64,000 nucleotides of DNA from Neotabrizicola shimadae (GTDB taxonomy: Bacteria > Pseudomonadota > Alphaproteobacteria > Rhodobacterales > Rhodobacteraceae), in assembly GCF_019623905.1 (NCBI RefSeq), contig NZ_CP069370.1, positions 558,001-622,000 of the forward strand, read 5' to 3'. Below are positions 8,888 through 17,306 of the stretch, one piece after another (the first letter of the stretch is position 1; the number at the start of each line of letters is the position of its first letter). Below the pieces are notes generated by a model, which saw nothing but the letters and a program-made list of their open reading frames with translations, was not told where the DNA came from and did not search any database. The translations under genes were made by a program, and so were the position numbers.

Positions 8888-10299
8888 GGCAGGATGTCCT
8901 TCAGGCGCAGTTCGGCGATGCGTTCGACCTGCGCGCAGGCGGTGGCGAATTCGGTGGCGCTGTCGTTGGCGATGCGGGTGTGGAAGGCCGCGAGGATGCT
9001 GTCCTTCGTGTTGTCGCGCACCGCGATGATGAAGGGGAAGCCGTGGCGGGAGACGTATTCGGCGTTGAGCCGCTGGAACGCCGCGCGCTCGTCGTCGGTC
9101 AGCGCGTCCAGCGCGGCGCTGGCCTGTTCGCGCGTGCTTTCCGGGGTCAGCCGTTTCGCCGCTGCGAGCTTGCCGGCGAGGTCGGGGTGGGCCTTCAGAA
9201 CGGCAAGCCGCTCTTCGGGCGTGGCAGAGCGGAACATGCGGGCCAGGGCGTTGTGCAGGCCGCCGGCGGAATCATGGACGGGGCCAAGTCCCAGCGCATG
9301 GGCGCGTTCGGCGATCCATGGGGAATGTTCGAAGATGCCGCCGAAGCGTTCCACGAAGCGGGCCTGCGTCATCTGGCTGGGCCGTTCGATGCGGCGGTGC
9401 GGATGGTGGGCCTTCCAGTGCGCGGCGATCTGGCCACGGGTGGCGAACCAGACGCCGCCCTTGGCCTGCGCGTAATCGAGGAAGCGGATCAGGCCGGCGA
9501 TCTTGCCGGGCCGCCCGATCAGTCGGCAGTGCAGGCCGATGGAAAACATCTTTGCCCGCCCCGCCGCACCTTCGGCATGGAGCACGTCGAGGCTGTCCTT
9601 GAGGTAGGTGAAGAACTGCTCGCCCTCGATGTAGCCCGGCGCGGTGGCGAAGCGCATGTCATTGGCTTCGAGCGTGTAGGGAATCACCAGCTGGTCTCGG
9701 TCGCCCGCTTCCATCCAGTACGGCAGGTCGTCGTCATAGGTGTCGGAGATCCAGTCGAACTGGCCGGTCTCGGCCGTGAGCCGCACGGTGTTCATGGAGC
9801 AGCGGCCGGTGTACCAGCCTTTCGGCGGGGCGCCCACGACTTCGGTGTGAAGCCGGATCGCCTCGGCGATCTGGGCACGCTCGACGTCTTCGGGCATGTC
9901 GCGGTGATCGACCCATTTCAGGCCGTGGCTTGCTATCTCCCATCCGGCCGCCTTCATCGCCGCCACCTGTTCGGGCGCCCGGGCGAGGGCTGTGGCGACG
10001 CCGTAGATGGTGACGGGCAGGTCACGCCCGGTGAACAGGCGGTGCAGGCGCCAGAATCCGGCGCGGGCGCCGTAATCGTAGATCGATTCCATGTTCCAGT
10101 GCCGCATGCCCGGCCAGGGCGCTGCGCCGGCGATGTCCGACAGGAACGCCTCGGACTGGGCGTCACCGTGCAGGAGGTTGTTCTCTCCGCCCTCTTCGTA
10201 ATTCAGCACCAGGCTGACGGCCACCCTGGCGCCGCCGGGCCAGGCCGCATCGGGCGGGTTGGGGCCGTAGCCACGGAAATCGCGGGGGTAGCGGTTCAT
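8884..10299 (-). CDS. puuE: Bifunctional PuuE allantoinase fused to OHCU decarboxylase (UraD)
   Basis: 471 aa. Residues 1 to about 300 form a polysaccharide-deacetylase-like, cofactor-independent allantoinase (NYEEGGENNLLHGD, ASHGLKWVDHRDM, LHCRLIGRPGKIAGL). Residues from about 305 onward match 2-oxo-4-hydroxy-4-carboxy-5-ureidoimidazoline decarboxylase (FVERFGGIFEHSPWIAERA, KAHPDLAGKLA, YVSRHGFPFIIAVRDN). One chain therefore makes (S)-allantoin from OHCU and opens its ring to allantoate. It is the first gene of the minus-strand ureide unit and diverges from uraH, which supplies OHCU. Such fusions are known in alphaproteobacteria. Confidence 0.93.
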   Translation of the reverse strand: MNRYPRDFRGYGPNPPDAAWPGGARVAVSLVLNYEEGGENNLLHGDAQSEAFLSDIAGAAPWPGMRHWNMESIYDYGARAGFWRLHRLFTGRDLPVTIYGVATALARAPEQVAAMKAAGWEIASHGLKWVDHRDMPEDVERAQIAEAIRLHTEVVGAPPKGWYTGRCSMNTVRLTAETGQFDWISDTYDDDLPYWMEAGDRDQLVIPYTLEANDMRFATAPGYIEGEQFFTYLKDSLDVLHAEGAAGRAKMFSIGLHCRLIGRPGKIAGLIRFLDYAQAKGGVWFATRGQIAAHWKAHHPHRRIERPSQMTQARFVERFGGIFEHSPWIAERAHALGLGPVHDSAGGLHNALARMFRSATPEERLAVLKAHPDLAGKLAAAKRLTPESTREQASAALDALTDDERAAFQRLNAEYVSRHGFPFIIAVRDNTKDSILAAFHTRIANDSATEFATACAQVERIAELRLKDILP

Positions 10300-10456
10300 G
10301 GGCTTCTCCGTCGTCCTGCCCTTCCTTCTAGGTCCGCGATCTGGCAGGGTTTATCAAGAAATTCCGGAAGCACCTTCCGCAGTGGCCCCCGGTCGCGAAA
10401 AGGTGCAGTCCGGGGCAGGATTGCAGCTTGTTTGGCCGGTTCGAAGGGGACTCGAT

Positions 10457-10816
10457 ATGGCAGATGGACGATTGACCACGCATGTGCTGGATACGGCACT
10501 TGGCCGGCCGGCGGCGGGGTTGAAGATCACCCTGTACCGGCTGGGGGCCGGCGCGCCGGTGAAGCTGGCCGAGGCGGTGACGAACACGGACGGCCGCACC
10601 AATGTGCCGATGCTGGCCGGGCCGGCCGTGCAGCCGGGGGTTTATGAGCTGGTGTTCCGGGCGGGCGACTATCTGCGCGAGACCGGGCAGATCGAGCCGG
10701 GCGTGGGCTTTCTGGACGAAGTGCCGATCCGGTTCGGCGTGCGTGAGACAGGGCAGCACTATCATGTGCCGCTGCTTCTGTCGCCCTTTGCCTATTCGAC
10801 CTATCGCGGCAGTTGA
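10457..10816 (+). CDS. uraH: 5-hydroxyisourate hydrolase (transthyretin-like)
   Basis: 119 aa. Hydrolyses 5-hydroxyisourate, the product of urate oxidation, to OHCU. The N-terminal LTTHVLDTALGRPAAG, the central TDGRTN and the C-terminal YHVPLLLSPFAYSTYRGS are the hallmarks of the family, the last being the active-site tetrapeptide region YRGS. The ATG at 10457 gives the canonical N-terminus and a normal length. It is divergent from puuE-uraD across about 157 nt, which must hold both promoters; no convincing operator is seen there. No periplasmic signal, so cytoplasmic. Confidence 0.94.
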   Translation: MADGRLTTHVLDTALGRPAAGLKITLYRLGAGAPVKLAEAVTNTDGRTNVPMLAGPAVQPGVYELVFRAGDYLRETGQIEPGVGFLDEVPIRFGVRETGQHYHVPLLLSPFAYSTYRGS

Positions 10817-10829
10817 GACGGGGCCGGCG

Positions 10830-11633
10830 TCATGCGCTGCGTCGGGCGAGCCAGTCCGTCCAGGCGCCGCGCGAGCCGTGGAAGGCGTTGATGTCCACTT
10901 TGCCACCGATGCCGGGCACAAGCCCGGTGCCGGTGTATTGCCAGAAGGTCCAGTGGTGGCCGTCGTAGGTTTCGGCCGGATGGGCGGCGGTGGAGCGCAG
11001 CCAGAAGTCGCCTGCGCCGCGCACATTCCACATCTGGTTGTCGTTCCAGAACTCGACCGGGACATAGAGGATGGGGGCCTGGCCATAGTGGCGACCGACG
11101 ATCGCCAGGAAGGTCTCGGCCTCGGCGCGCACCTGTTCGGCGGGGGGGCGGATGGTGCAGGTGGGCGAGAACGGGGTCCACTCCATGTCGAGCACGGGGG
11201 GCAGGGCGCCCGGCGTGCGCGGCACGTTGCGGATGAACCAGCGCGCCTGTTCGTTGGCAGGACGGCAGTGGTAGAAGAAGTGATAGGCCCCGCGCGGCAC
11301 GCCTGCGCGGCCGGCGCCCTGCCAATGGCTGTCGAACAGGTCGTCCACGCGGTCGCCGCCCTCTGTCGCCTTGATGAACGCAAAGCTCACGCCGCTGTCG
11401 CGCGCCGTGGACCAGTCGATCTGGCCCTGGAACTTTGACACGTCGATGCCGTGGACGGGGTGGCCGTCAGGGCCGCGACCTTCCCATGACACCGGGTCGG
11501 CGTCGCCGAAATCGGGCCGGTTGACCACGGGGTTGCCGTGCAGGCCCGAGGTGCTGGCACGGGTGCGACCCCGACCGCCGCAGGCGGCGAGGGCGGCGAA
11601 GCCCGAGAGGGCAAGGAAATGACGGCGCTGCAT
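10830..11633 (-). CDS. GH25 family lysozyme, probable lipoprotein
   Basis: 267 aa. Predicted N-acetylmuramidase of glycoside hydrolase family 25. A basic, RR-containing N-terminus followed by LALSGFAALAAC gives a lipobox with Cys18, so it is probably lipid-anchored. The GH25 core has the first catalytic aspartate region HGIDVSKFQG (D64) and PVLDMEW with D149 and E151. The end, WQYTGTG followed by VDINAFHG, is the standard closing strand. It converges with uraH (13 nt apart) and has no obvious link to purine metabolism. A role in peptidoglycan remodelling is inferred. Confidence 0.88.
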   Translation of the reverse strand: MQRRHFLALSGFAALAACGGRGRTRASTSGLHGNPVVNRPDFGDADPVSWEGRGPDGHPVHGIDVSKFQGQIDWSTARDSGVSFAFIKATEGGDRVDDLFDSHWQGAGRAGVPRGAYHFFYHCRPANEQARWFIRNVPRTPGALPPVLDMEWTPFSPTCTIRPPAEQVRAEAETFLAIVGRHYGQAPILYVPVEFWNDNQMWNVRGAGDFWLRSTAAHPAETYDGHHWTFWQYTGTGLVPGIGGKVDINAFHGSRGAWTDWLARRSA

Positions 11634-11719
11634 GAGGGGATTCCAGGATTTGCCCCACTATGCCAAGGCGAGGGCTGTCTTGACCATCCCCCTGCACGCG
11701 AAGCTGCGCGGCGATTGGC

Positions 11720-12025
11720 CTAGTCGAGGCGCCCTGTCACCTTGGCCAGCCACCAGCGCGTGCCGACGAGAAGAAAGCGCCAGTCCGACAGGAACTCTGG
11801 CGGCTTGCCTTCGATTGCGTGGCCGATGAATTGCAGCGCCCAGCCAAGCAGGAACAGGCCCGCCGCCAGAGGCCAGAGGCCGGTGACGAAGGGCGAGAGC
11901 AGCGCCAGCAGCAGCGAGAGCACGATCATCGGGATGCCGAAGCTGTGCGTCAGCTGGTTCCAGCGGTTCTGGTGGCTTTGCGAATACTGTCGGATCCAGT
12001 CTTCCCAGGACCGTCCTGCAAACAT
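11720..12025 (-). CDS. DUF962 (Mpo1-like) small membrane protein
   Basis: 101 aa. Two or three hydrophobic segments and the conserved histidines in SQSHQNRWNQLTHSFGIP and FIGHAIEGKPPEF identify the DUF962/Mpo1-like family. The characterised yeast member is an iron-dependent dioxygenase acting on 2-hydroxy fatty acids; whether bacterial homologues share that activity is unknown. Stands alone between the lysozyme and an AhpD-like gene on the same strand. Confidence 0.8.
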   Translation of the reverse strand: MFAGRSWEDWIRQYSQSHQNRWNQLTHSFGIPMIVLSLLLALLSPFVTGLWPLAAGLFLLGWALQFIGHAIEGKPPEFLSDWRFLLVGTRWWLAKVTGRLD

Positions 12026-12147
12026 CGGATTCTCCCCCCTCGCCCGGCTCCCGACAGGCCAAGTCTAGGGGCAGCGGCGACGATGCGGCAACGCAGAATG
12101 GTGCACGCCCTGGGTGCGGGACGCGGCGTCACTTGGCGGGGCGGCGC

Positions 12148-12489
12148 TCAGGCCGCGGCGTCCAGCTCGTCCCAGCAGGCGAGTGCGTGGGCGGCATACA
12201 TGAGCGAGGGGCCGCCGCCCATCTGCACCGCCATGGCGAGCACGGCGCCCAGTTCCTCGCGCGTGGCGCCGGCCTTGCGCAGCGCCTCGACATGGAAGTT
12301 CACGCAAGGATCGCAATGTTGCGCGATGGCGATGCCGAGGGCCACATATTCGATTTCCTTGGGGCCGAGCGGCTGGCCGTCCTTGGCGGCCTTGGACAGG
12401 TCGGCGAAGGCGGCGGCGGTCTGGGGGATGAGCTTGTTCATCACCCTCAGCTCGCTGCGCATGGATGTGATCTTGTCGCGGTAGGTCAT
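12148..12489 (-). CDS. Carboxymuconolactone decarboxylase / AhpD-like protein
   Basis: 113 aa. Single CMD domain with the AhpD-type redox pair HCDPCVNFH (C59, C62), suggesting an alkylhydroperoxidase-like thiol peroxidase. The start at 12489 is preferred over a longer frame from 12567 because an AGGAG ribosome site sits 7 nt upstream and the domain begins straight after. Monocistronic in appearance, with about 100 nt to the next gene upstream. Substrate not predictable. Confidence 0.82.
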   Translation of the reverse strand: MTYRDKITSMRSELRVMNKLIPQTAAAFADLSKAAKDGQPLGPKEIEYVALGIAIAQHCDPCVNFHVEALRKAGATREELGAVLAMAVQMGGGPSLMYAAHALACWDELDAAA

Positions 12490-12588
12490 GGTCGGCTCCT
12501 GTTCGGGATGCGTCCCCATGCCATGCGAAGGCGGGCGCCGGCCTTGACCCATGTCAATTGCATTCAAGGGATGGAATGTAACGCCGCG

Positions 12589-13719
12589 TCAGAGGAAGCG
12601 CGCGGGGGACAGCGCGGCCACCGTGGCGGCGGGCAGTTCGCTGGGGCGGCCGGCGACAAGGTCGGCGGCAAGCCGGCTGGCGGCGGGGCTGGACTGGAAG
12701 CCGTAGCCGCCCTGGCCGCCGATCCAGACGAAGGAGGGGTCGCGCGGGTCGCGCCCGATCACCAGCGAGCGGTCGGGCGAGAAGGTGCGAAGGCCCGCCC
12801 AGTTGGAGATCATCCGCGTGACGGGTTCGGTCACGATTTCCTCATAGCGGGCCAGGCCTTCGGCCAGGACCATGTCGTCGGCCCAGGCGTCGTGCGGGTC
12901 CATCGGGTCTTCCTCTGCGGGCGAGACGATGAGTGCGCCAGCGTCGGGCTTGGCGTACCAGGTTTCGCCGACGCCGTGCATCATGGGCCAGCGGCTGACA
13001 TCGTGGCCGCCGGGGGCGGGGATGCGCGCCATCGACCGGCGCATGGGCTGGAAGCCCAGGGGACCAACGCCGGCCATGCGGGCGATGACGTCCACCCAGG
13101 CGCCGGCGGCATTCACCAGCGTGCCGGCGGTGAAGCTGCCGGCTGCGGTATCCACGCGCCAACCGGCGCCGTCGCGGGCGATGGCGCTGACGCGGGCCGA
13201 GGTGAGGATGCGGGCGCCGCGGGCGCGTGCCTCGCGCGCGAAGCCCTGCAGGAGGAGGTCTGTGTCGATGTCCCAGCCGTGATCGGCATGGGCGGCATGG
13301 GCGAGGACATCCATGTTCAGCACCGGCACCATGGCAAGCGCGCGGTCCAGCGGGATCTCGGCCAGTTCCATCGCCTCGGCATCGTGGCGGAACGCCTCGG
13401 TCTCGCCGTGCTTGGCCAGGAACAGAAGGCCGCGCGGGGACAGGAGACCCTCGCCCGCACGGAAGAAATCGCCGGAGGCCATGGACAGTTCGACCACCGG
13501 TTTGGCGCCGTAGTTCGGCTCGTACATCGCGGCCGACCGGCCCGAGGCGTGGTGGGCGAGGTGATCCTCGGCCTCGACCAGGAGGACCGAGCCCAGTTCC
13601 GACAGCCGTGCTGCTGCCGAGACGCCGGCAATGCCGCCGCCCACGATGAGGAAATCCGCGTCCAACCCTGCCTCCAAGCCAGAAGGGCAGGACCGGCCTG
13701 CCTCATTATCTGTCTTCAA
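12589..13719 (-). CDS. DAO-family FAD-dependent oxidoreductase
   Basis: 376 aa. D-amino acid oxidase/glycine oxidase-type flavoprotein. The FAD-binding Rossmann motif is DFLIVGGGIAGVSAA (about 22-36) and the C-terminal FAD segment is WIGGQGGYGFQSSPA. Substrate is likely a secondary or D-amino acid; residues decisive for glycine, sarcosine or D-amino acid oxidation cannot be judged by eye. It sits alone downstream of the sulfide:quinone reductase gene, 74 nt away, with a short inverted repeat between them (13736-13752). Confidence 0.83.
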   Translation of the reverse strand: MKTDNEAGRSCPSGLEAGLDADFLIVGGGIAGVSAAARLSELGSVLLVEAEDHLAHHASGRSAAMYEPNYGAKPVVELSMASGDFFRAGEGLLSPRGLLFLAKHGETEAFRHDAEAMELAEIPLDRALAMVPVLNMDVLAHAAHADHGWDIDTDLLLQGFAREARARGARILTSARVSAIARDGAGWRVDTAAGSFTAGTLVNAAGAWVDVIARMAGVGPLGFQPMRRSMARIPAPGGHDVSRWPMMHGVGETWYAKPDAGALIVSPAEEDPMDPHDAWADDMVLAEGLARYEEIVTEPVTRMISNWAGLRTFSPDRSLVIGRDPRDPSFVWIGGQGGYGFQSSPAASRLAADLVAGRPSELPAATVAALSPARFL

Positions 13720-13735
13720 CTATCCTCGGGTAGAC

Positions 13736-13752
13736 GCCGGATGCAATCCGGC
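13736..13752 (-). terminator. Short GC hairpin after sqr
   Basis: GCCGGAT and ATCCGGC arms with a 3-nt loop, about 40 nt beyond the sqr stop on the minus strand. Possible terminator, but the T-rich tract is weak. Confidence 0.3.
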
Positions 13753-13793
13753 GCGGGGGCAGGTGCCCCGATCCGACGGCTGGGCCGGGTGCA

Positions 13794-15080
13794 TCAGCCG
13801 GTTGTTGTTTCCTTCAGCTTGTCGATGCCAAGCGACTTGAGCGCCAGGCTTTCATAGAAGGGTTCGGACTGGCCCTTCCTGATCTTGCGGATGAAGTACT
13901 TCTCGAAGCCGATCTTGGCCAGATGCACCCATTTGCCGGACGACGACCAGTTCACGTTGCGCGGCGGGATCTGTGGCTGCGCCACGAAGGCGATGCCGCT
14001 GTCGCCGAAATCGGCCAGGCAGACCGCGTTCCACGTGCCGACCTGATCGGGCTCGCGCCCGCGCAGGATGTTGCCGATGTTGTGCGCCGTGGCAGTGACC
14101 ATCGATTCGATCATGAAGCCCGTCTTGGGCACGCCGCAGGGCACCGGGGTCGGTCCCATCGGCGGGATCGCGACGCAGACGCCGACGGCAAAGATGTTGC
14201 GATACTTCGGGTTCTGCTGGTGCTTGTCCACGATGGTGAAGCCGCGCGGGTTGGAGAGGCCCTCGATGCCGGAGACCGCCTTGATGCCCCGGAAGGCCGG
14301 CAGCATCATCGAGAAGGCGAAGGGCAGTTCCTTTTCTGACTTCACGCTGCCGTCCTCGGCGATTTCCTGGACATGCATCTTGCCGTCTTCGACCTTCGTG
14401 ACCTTCGTCGAGGTCATCCACTTGATGTGCTTGGCACGCATCTCGGATTCCAAGAGGCCCTTGGTGTCGCCCACGCCATCTAGGCCCAGGTGGCCGACAT
14501 AGGGTTCGGCGGTGACAAAGGTCATGGGCACCTTGTCGCGGACCTTGGCCCGGCGCAGGGCGGTTTCCAGGATGAAGGTGAATTCATAGGCGGGACCGAA
14601 GCAACTGGCGCCCTGGGCTGCGCCGATGATGACCGGGCCGGGCTTCTTGAGAAGCTGCTCGAAGGCGTCCTTGGCCTTCAGCGCGTGGTCGATGTGGCAG
14701 ACGGACTGGGTATGTCCGCCATGGGGACCGAAGCCTTCGATTTCGTCGAAGGCGAGTTCCGGTCCGGTGGCGATGATGAGATAATCGTAGCTGACCGAGC
14801 TTCCATCCACCAGTTCGATGCGGTTCTCGTCCGGGTGCAGTTTCTGGGCGGCCACGGGTTTGAAGTCGATGCCCTTCTTCCGCATGGTGGGGGCAAGGTC
14901 GATCGAGATGTCGTCGCGGTCGCGCCAGCCCACCGCCACCCAGGGGTTGGACGGTACGAAGTGATAGACCGGGTCCTTGGTGACCACGGTGATCGTGTCT
15001 TCCTTCCGAAGCTGGTCCTTCATCTCGTAGGCCATGATGGCCCCGCCGAGACCGGCCCCAAGTACAACCACATGCGCCAT
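13794..15080 (-). CDS. sqr: Sulfide:quinone oxidoreductase family protein
   Basis: 428 aa. Membrane-associated flavoprotein of the disulfide-reductase superfamily that oxidises sulfide and reduces quinone. FAD motif VVLGAGLGGAIMA at the N-terminus and a second nucleotide site near PVIIGAAQGAS. Cysteines fall at 128, 160 and 315 (plus 302), a spacing compatible with the two or three catalytic cysteines of SQR; C160 in GASCFGPAYEF and C315 in PTPVPCGVPKTGF are the expected redox pair. The C-terminal part is amphipathic. The promoter region carries an AT-rich palindrome (15115-15134) of the sort used by ArsR-family sulfide sensors. SQR subtype cannot be fixed by eye. Confidence 0.85.
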   Translation of the reverse strand: MAHVVVLGAGLGGAIMAYEMKDQLRKEDTITVVTKDPVYHFVPSNPWVAVGWRDRDDISIDLAPTMRKKGIDFKPVAAQKLHPDENRIELVDGSSVSYDYLIIATGPELAFDEIEGFGPHGGHTQSVCHIDHALKAKDAFEQLLKKPGPVIIGAAQGASCFGPAYEFTFILETALRRAKVRDKVPMTFVTAEPYVGHLGLDGVGDTKGLLESEMRAKHIKWMTSTKVTKVEDGKMHVQEIAEDGSVKSEKELPFAFSMMLPAFRGIKAVSGIEGLSNPRGFTIVDKHQQNPKYRNIFAVGVCVAIPPMGPTPVPCGVPKTGFMIESMVTATAHNIGNILRGREPDQVGTWNAVCLADFGDSGIAFVAQPQIPPRNVNWSSSGKWVHLAKIGFEKYFIRKIRKGQSEPFYESLALKSLGIDKLKETTTG

Positions 15081-15114
15081 GTCTTCCTCCCAGACAGTCC
15101 CTCTGGAAGATAAT

Positions 15115-15134
15115 ATACATATGTATTCGTGAAT
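15115..15134 (-). promoter_or_regulatory. AT-rich palindromic operator upstream of sqr
   Basis: ATACATATGTAT (15115-15126) overlaps ATTCGTGAAT (15125-15134), in otherwise GC-rich DNA 35-54 nt upstream of the sqr start. A TATTAT-like -10 candidate lies next to it on the minus strand. Symmetry and composition resemble operators of BigR/SqrR-type ArsR repressors, which respond to sulfane sulfur. No such regulator gene is in the window. Confidence 0.5.
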
Positions 15135-15180
15135 GTGTTAGGTGTATTTTCCTGCCGCGACATTCCGCCCCCGGAAAGCA

Positions 15181-15209
15181 GAAGGGCCCGCGCACGGCGC
15201 GGGCCCTTC
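15181..15209 (-). terminator. Strong intrinsic terminator-like hairpin after the BMP-binding protein gene
   Basis: GAAGGGCCCGCGC and GCGCGGGCCCTTC form a 13-bp stem with a 3-nt loop about 20 nt beyond the stop of the substrate-binding protein, followed on the minus strand by TGCTTT. It probably ends the purine ABC transporter operon. Confidence 0.7.
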
Positions 15210-15229
15210 CATCAGGCAAATGCCTGGGA

Positions 15230-16321
15230 TCACTTGGGGATATCGCCCTGGATGCCCTCGACGTAGAAGGCCATGCCGAGAAGGTCGCCATCCGGCGCGG
15301 TCTGGCCTTCGGCCAGCCAGGGCGAGCCGTCCTGCTTGTTGATCGGGCCGGTGAACGGGTGGTAGGTGCCCGCGGCGATGGCGTCGCGCATCGCCTCGGC
15401 CTCGGCCTTCACGTCAGCCGGGACGGCATCGGTGATCTCGCCGATCAGCACTTCGCCGCCGGCGATGCCTTCCCAGGCATCGGCCTGGGCATAGCTGCCG
15501 TCCAGAAGGGCGCCCACACGCTTCACATAGTAGGGACCCCAGTTGTCGATGATCGACGAGACGCGGGGGGAGGGCTTGTACTCGGCCATGTCGGAGGCCT
15601 GGCCAAAGCCGACGACGGCACCGTTCGTCTTTGCGGCCTCGGCCAGCGGCGCGGTCGAGTCAGTGTGGCTGGCGATGACGTCCACGCCCGCGTCGATGAG
15701 GGCCTTGGCCGAGTCTGCCTCTTTCGCAGGGTCGAACCAGGTGTAGGCCCAGACCACGGTAAGCTCGACGTTGGGGTTCACCTTCTTGGCGTGCAGGTAG
15801 TAGGAGTTGATCCCCATGATGACTTCGGGGATCGGGAAAGACCCGATGTAGCCGATCTTGTTCGACTTGGTCATGCGCCCGGCGATGGTGCCCTGCACCG
15901 CACGGCCCTCATAGAAGCGGGCATTGTAGGTCGAGACATTCGGATGCTCGCGCTTGAAGCCGGTGGCGTGTTCGAACATCACGTTCGGGAACTTGGCGGC
16001 GACGGCATTGGTCGCGTCCATGTAGCCGAACGAGGTGGTGAAGATGATGTTGCAGCCGCCAAGCGCCATCTGGGTCAGCACCCGTTCGGCATCGGCGCCT
16101 TCCGGCACATTTTCCTGCCAGGCGATTTCAACCTTGTCGCCATAGGCCTTCTGAAGTTCCAGGGCGCCCTGATGGTGCTGGAAGGTCCAGCCGCCGTCGC
16201 CGATGGGGCCGACATAGACGAAGCAGGCCTTCACCTTGTCCATTCCGGCGGCGAAGGCGCCGGTGGACAGGCCGAGGCTCAGGCCGAGCGCGGCGGTCGC
16301 CAGCAAAGTTCTGCGAAGCAT
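15230..16321 (-). CDS. BMP-family ABC transporter substrate-binding protein (nucleoside/purine type)
   Basis: 363 aa periplasmic binding protein. A cleavable signal peptide (residues 1-25, ending TGAFA-AG) is followed by a PnrA/BMP domain: VKACFVYVGPIGDGGWTFQHHQG, then IIFTTSFGYMD and IGYIGSFPIPEV. BMP proteins bind purine nucleosides, or in some proteobacteria nucleobases. It is the last gene of a four-gene importer (ATPase, two permeases, this protein) embedded in the purine catabolism region, so a purine, xanthine or allantoin-like ligand is likely; the ligand is inferred. Confidence 0.9.
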   Translation of the reverse strand: MLRRTLLATAALGLSLGLSTGAFAAGMDKVKACFVYVGPIGDGGWTFQHHQGALELQKAYGDKVEIAWQENVPEGADAERVLTQMALGGCNIIFTTSFGYMDATNAVAAKFPNVMFEHATGFKREHPNVSTYNARFYEGRAVQGTIAGRMTKSNKIGYIGSFPIPEVIMGINSYYLHAKKVNPNVELTVVWAYTWFDPAKEADSAKALIDAGVDVIASHTDSTAPLAEAAKTNGAVVGFGQASDMAEYKPSPRVSSIIDNWGPYYVKRVGALLDGSYAQADAWEGIAGGEVLIGEITDAVPADVKAEAEAMRDAIAAGTYHPFTGPINKQDGSPWLAEGQTAPDGDLLGMAFYVEGIQGDIPK

Positions 16322-16376
16322 AGCGGTATTTCTCCCCGTTGAGCGGGGGCATGGCGCCCCCGGTGTTTTGTCCCCG

Positions 16377-17306
16377 TCAGCGCGAGGCGTGAAAGTTCTG
16401 TCCCAGGGCGGCCGGCGCGTTCAGCGCAGAGCGGCCGCGGCCAGACGACATGATGACCAGCACCAGGATGGTGATCAAGTAGGGCGCCATCGACAAGTAT
16501 TCGACCGGGATGGCCGAGCCCGCCGCCTGCAGCCGAAGCTGCAACACGCTGATGCCGCCGAAAAGATAGGCGCCGAGCAGGACGCGCCAGGGCTTCCAGC
16601 TGGCGAAGACCACGATGGCCAGCGCGATCCAGCCGGCACCGGCGGTGATGCCGTCCACCCATTGCGGCACGCGCACCAGGCTGACATAGGCGCCGCCCAG
16701 GCCCGCCATGGCGCCGCCGAACAGGATGCACAGGAACCGGATGCGCGCCACCTTGTAGCCAAGCGCATGGGCCGCATCGTGGCTTTCGCCCACGGCGCGG
16801 ATGATGAGGCCGGTGCGGGTGAATTTCAGCACCCACCAGACGAGGGCGACCACGAGGATCGAGACATAGACCATCCAGTCATGGCCCAACAGGATGGGGC
16901 CGATCACCGGGATTTCGCCGAGCGGCCCGAAAAGGGCCGTGGTGGGCGGTGGCTTTATGCCGTTGTAGCCCTGGCCCAGCAGACTGGACAGGCCCAGGCC
17001 GAAAAGCGTGAGCGCAAGGCCGGTGGCGACCTGGTTGGCCAGGAAGCCAAGCGTCAGAAGCGCGAAGATCGTGGCCAGCGCCGCGCCGCCAAGCGCGCCG
17101 CCGACAAATCCCAGGACCGGGCTGCCGGTATTGACCGCTGCAATGAAGCCGCAGATCGCGCCCATGACCATCATGCCCTCGACGCCGAGGTTCAGGACGC
17201 CCGACTTCTCGACCACCAACTCGCCGATCGCCGCCAGCATGATCGGCACCGCGGCCACCATGAGGGAGGCGACCAGCGTGACGAGGTTGATGCCGCCCAG
17301 ATCCAT
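16377..17306 (-). CDS. BMP-type ABC transporter permease, second subunit (NupQ-like)
   Basis: 309 aa, roughly eight membrane segments, BPD_transp_2 family. The segment LVVEKSGVLNLGVEGMMVMGA is diagnostic of this branch of ribose/nucleoside permeases. The start at 17306 overlaps the stop of the first permease (TGATG), so they are translationally coupled. The gap of 55 nt to the binding-protein gene is short enough for a single operon. Confidence 0.88.
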   Translation of the reverse strand: MDLGGINLVTLVASLMVAAVPIMLAAIGELVVEKSGVLNLGVEGMMVMGAICGFIAAVNTGSPVLGFVGGALGGAALATIFALLTLGFLANQVATGLALTLFGLGLSSLLGQGYNGIKPPPTTALFGPLGEIPVIGPILLGHDWMVYVSILVVALVWWVLKFTRTGLIIRAVGESHDAAHALGYKVARIRFLCILFGGAMAGLGGAYVSLVRVPQWVDGITAGAGWIALAIVVFASWKPWRVLLGAYLFGGISVLQLRLQAAGSAIPVEYLSMAPYLITILVLVIMSSGRGRSALNAPAALGQNFHASR

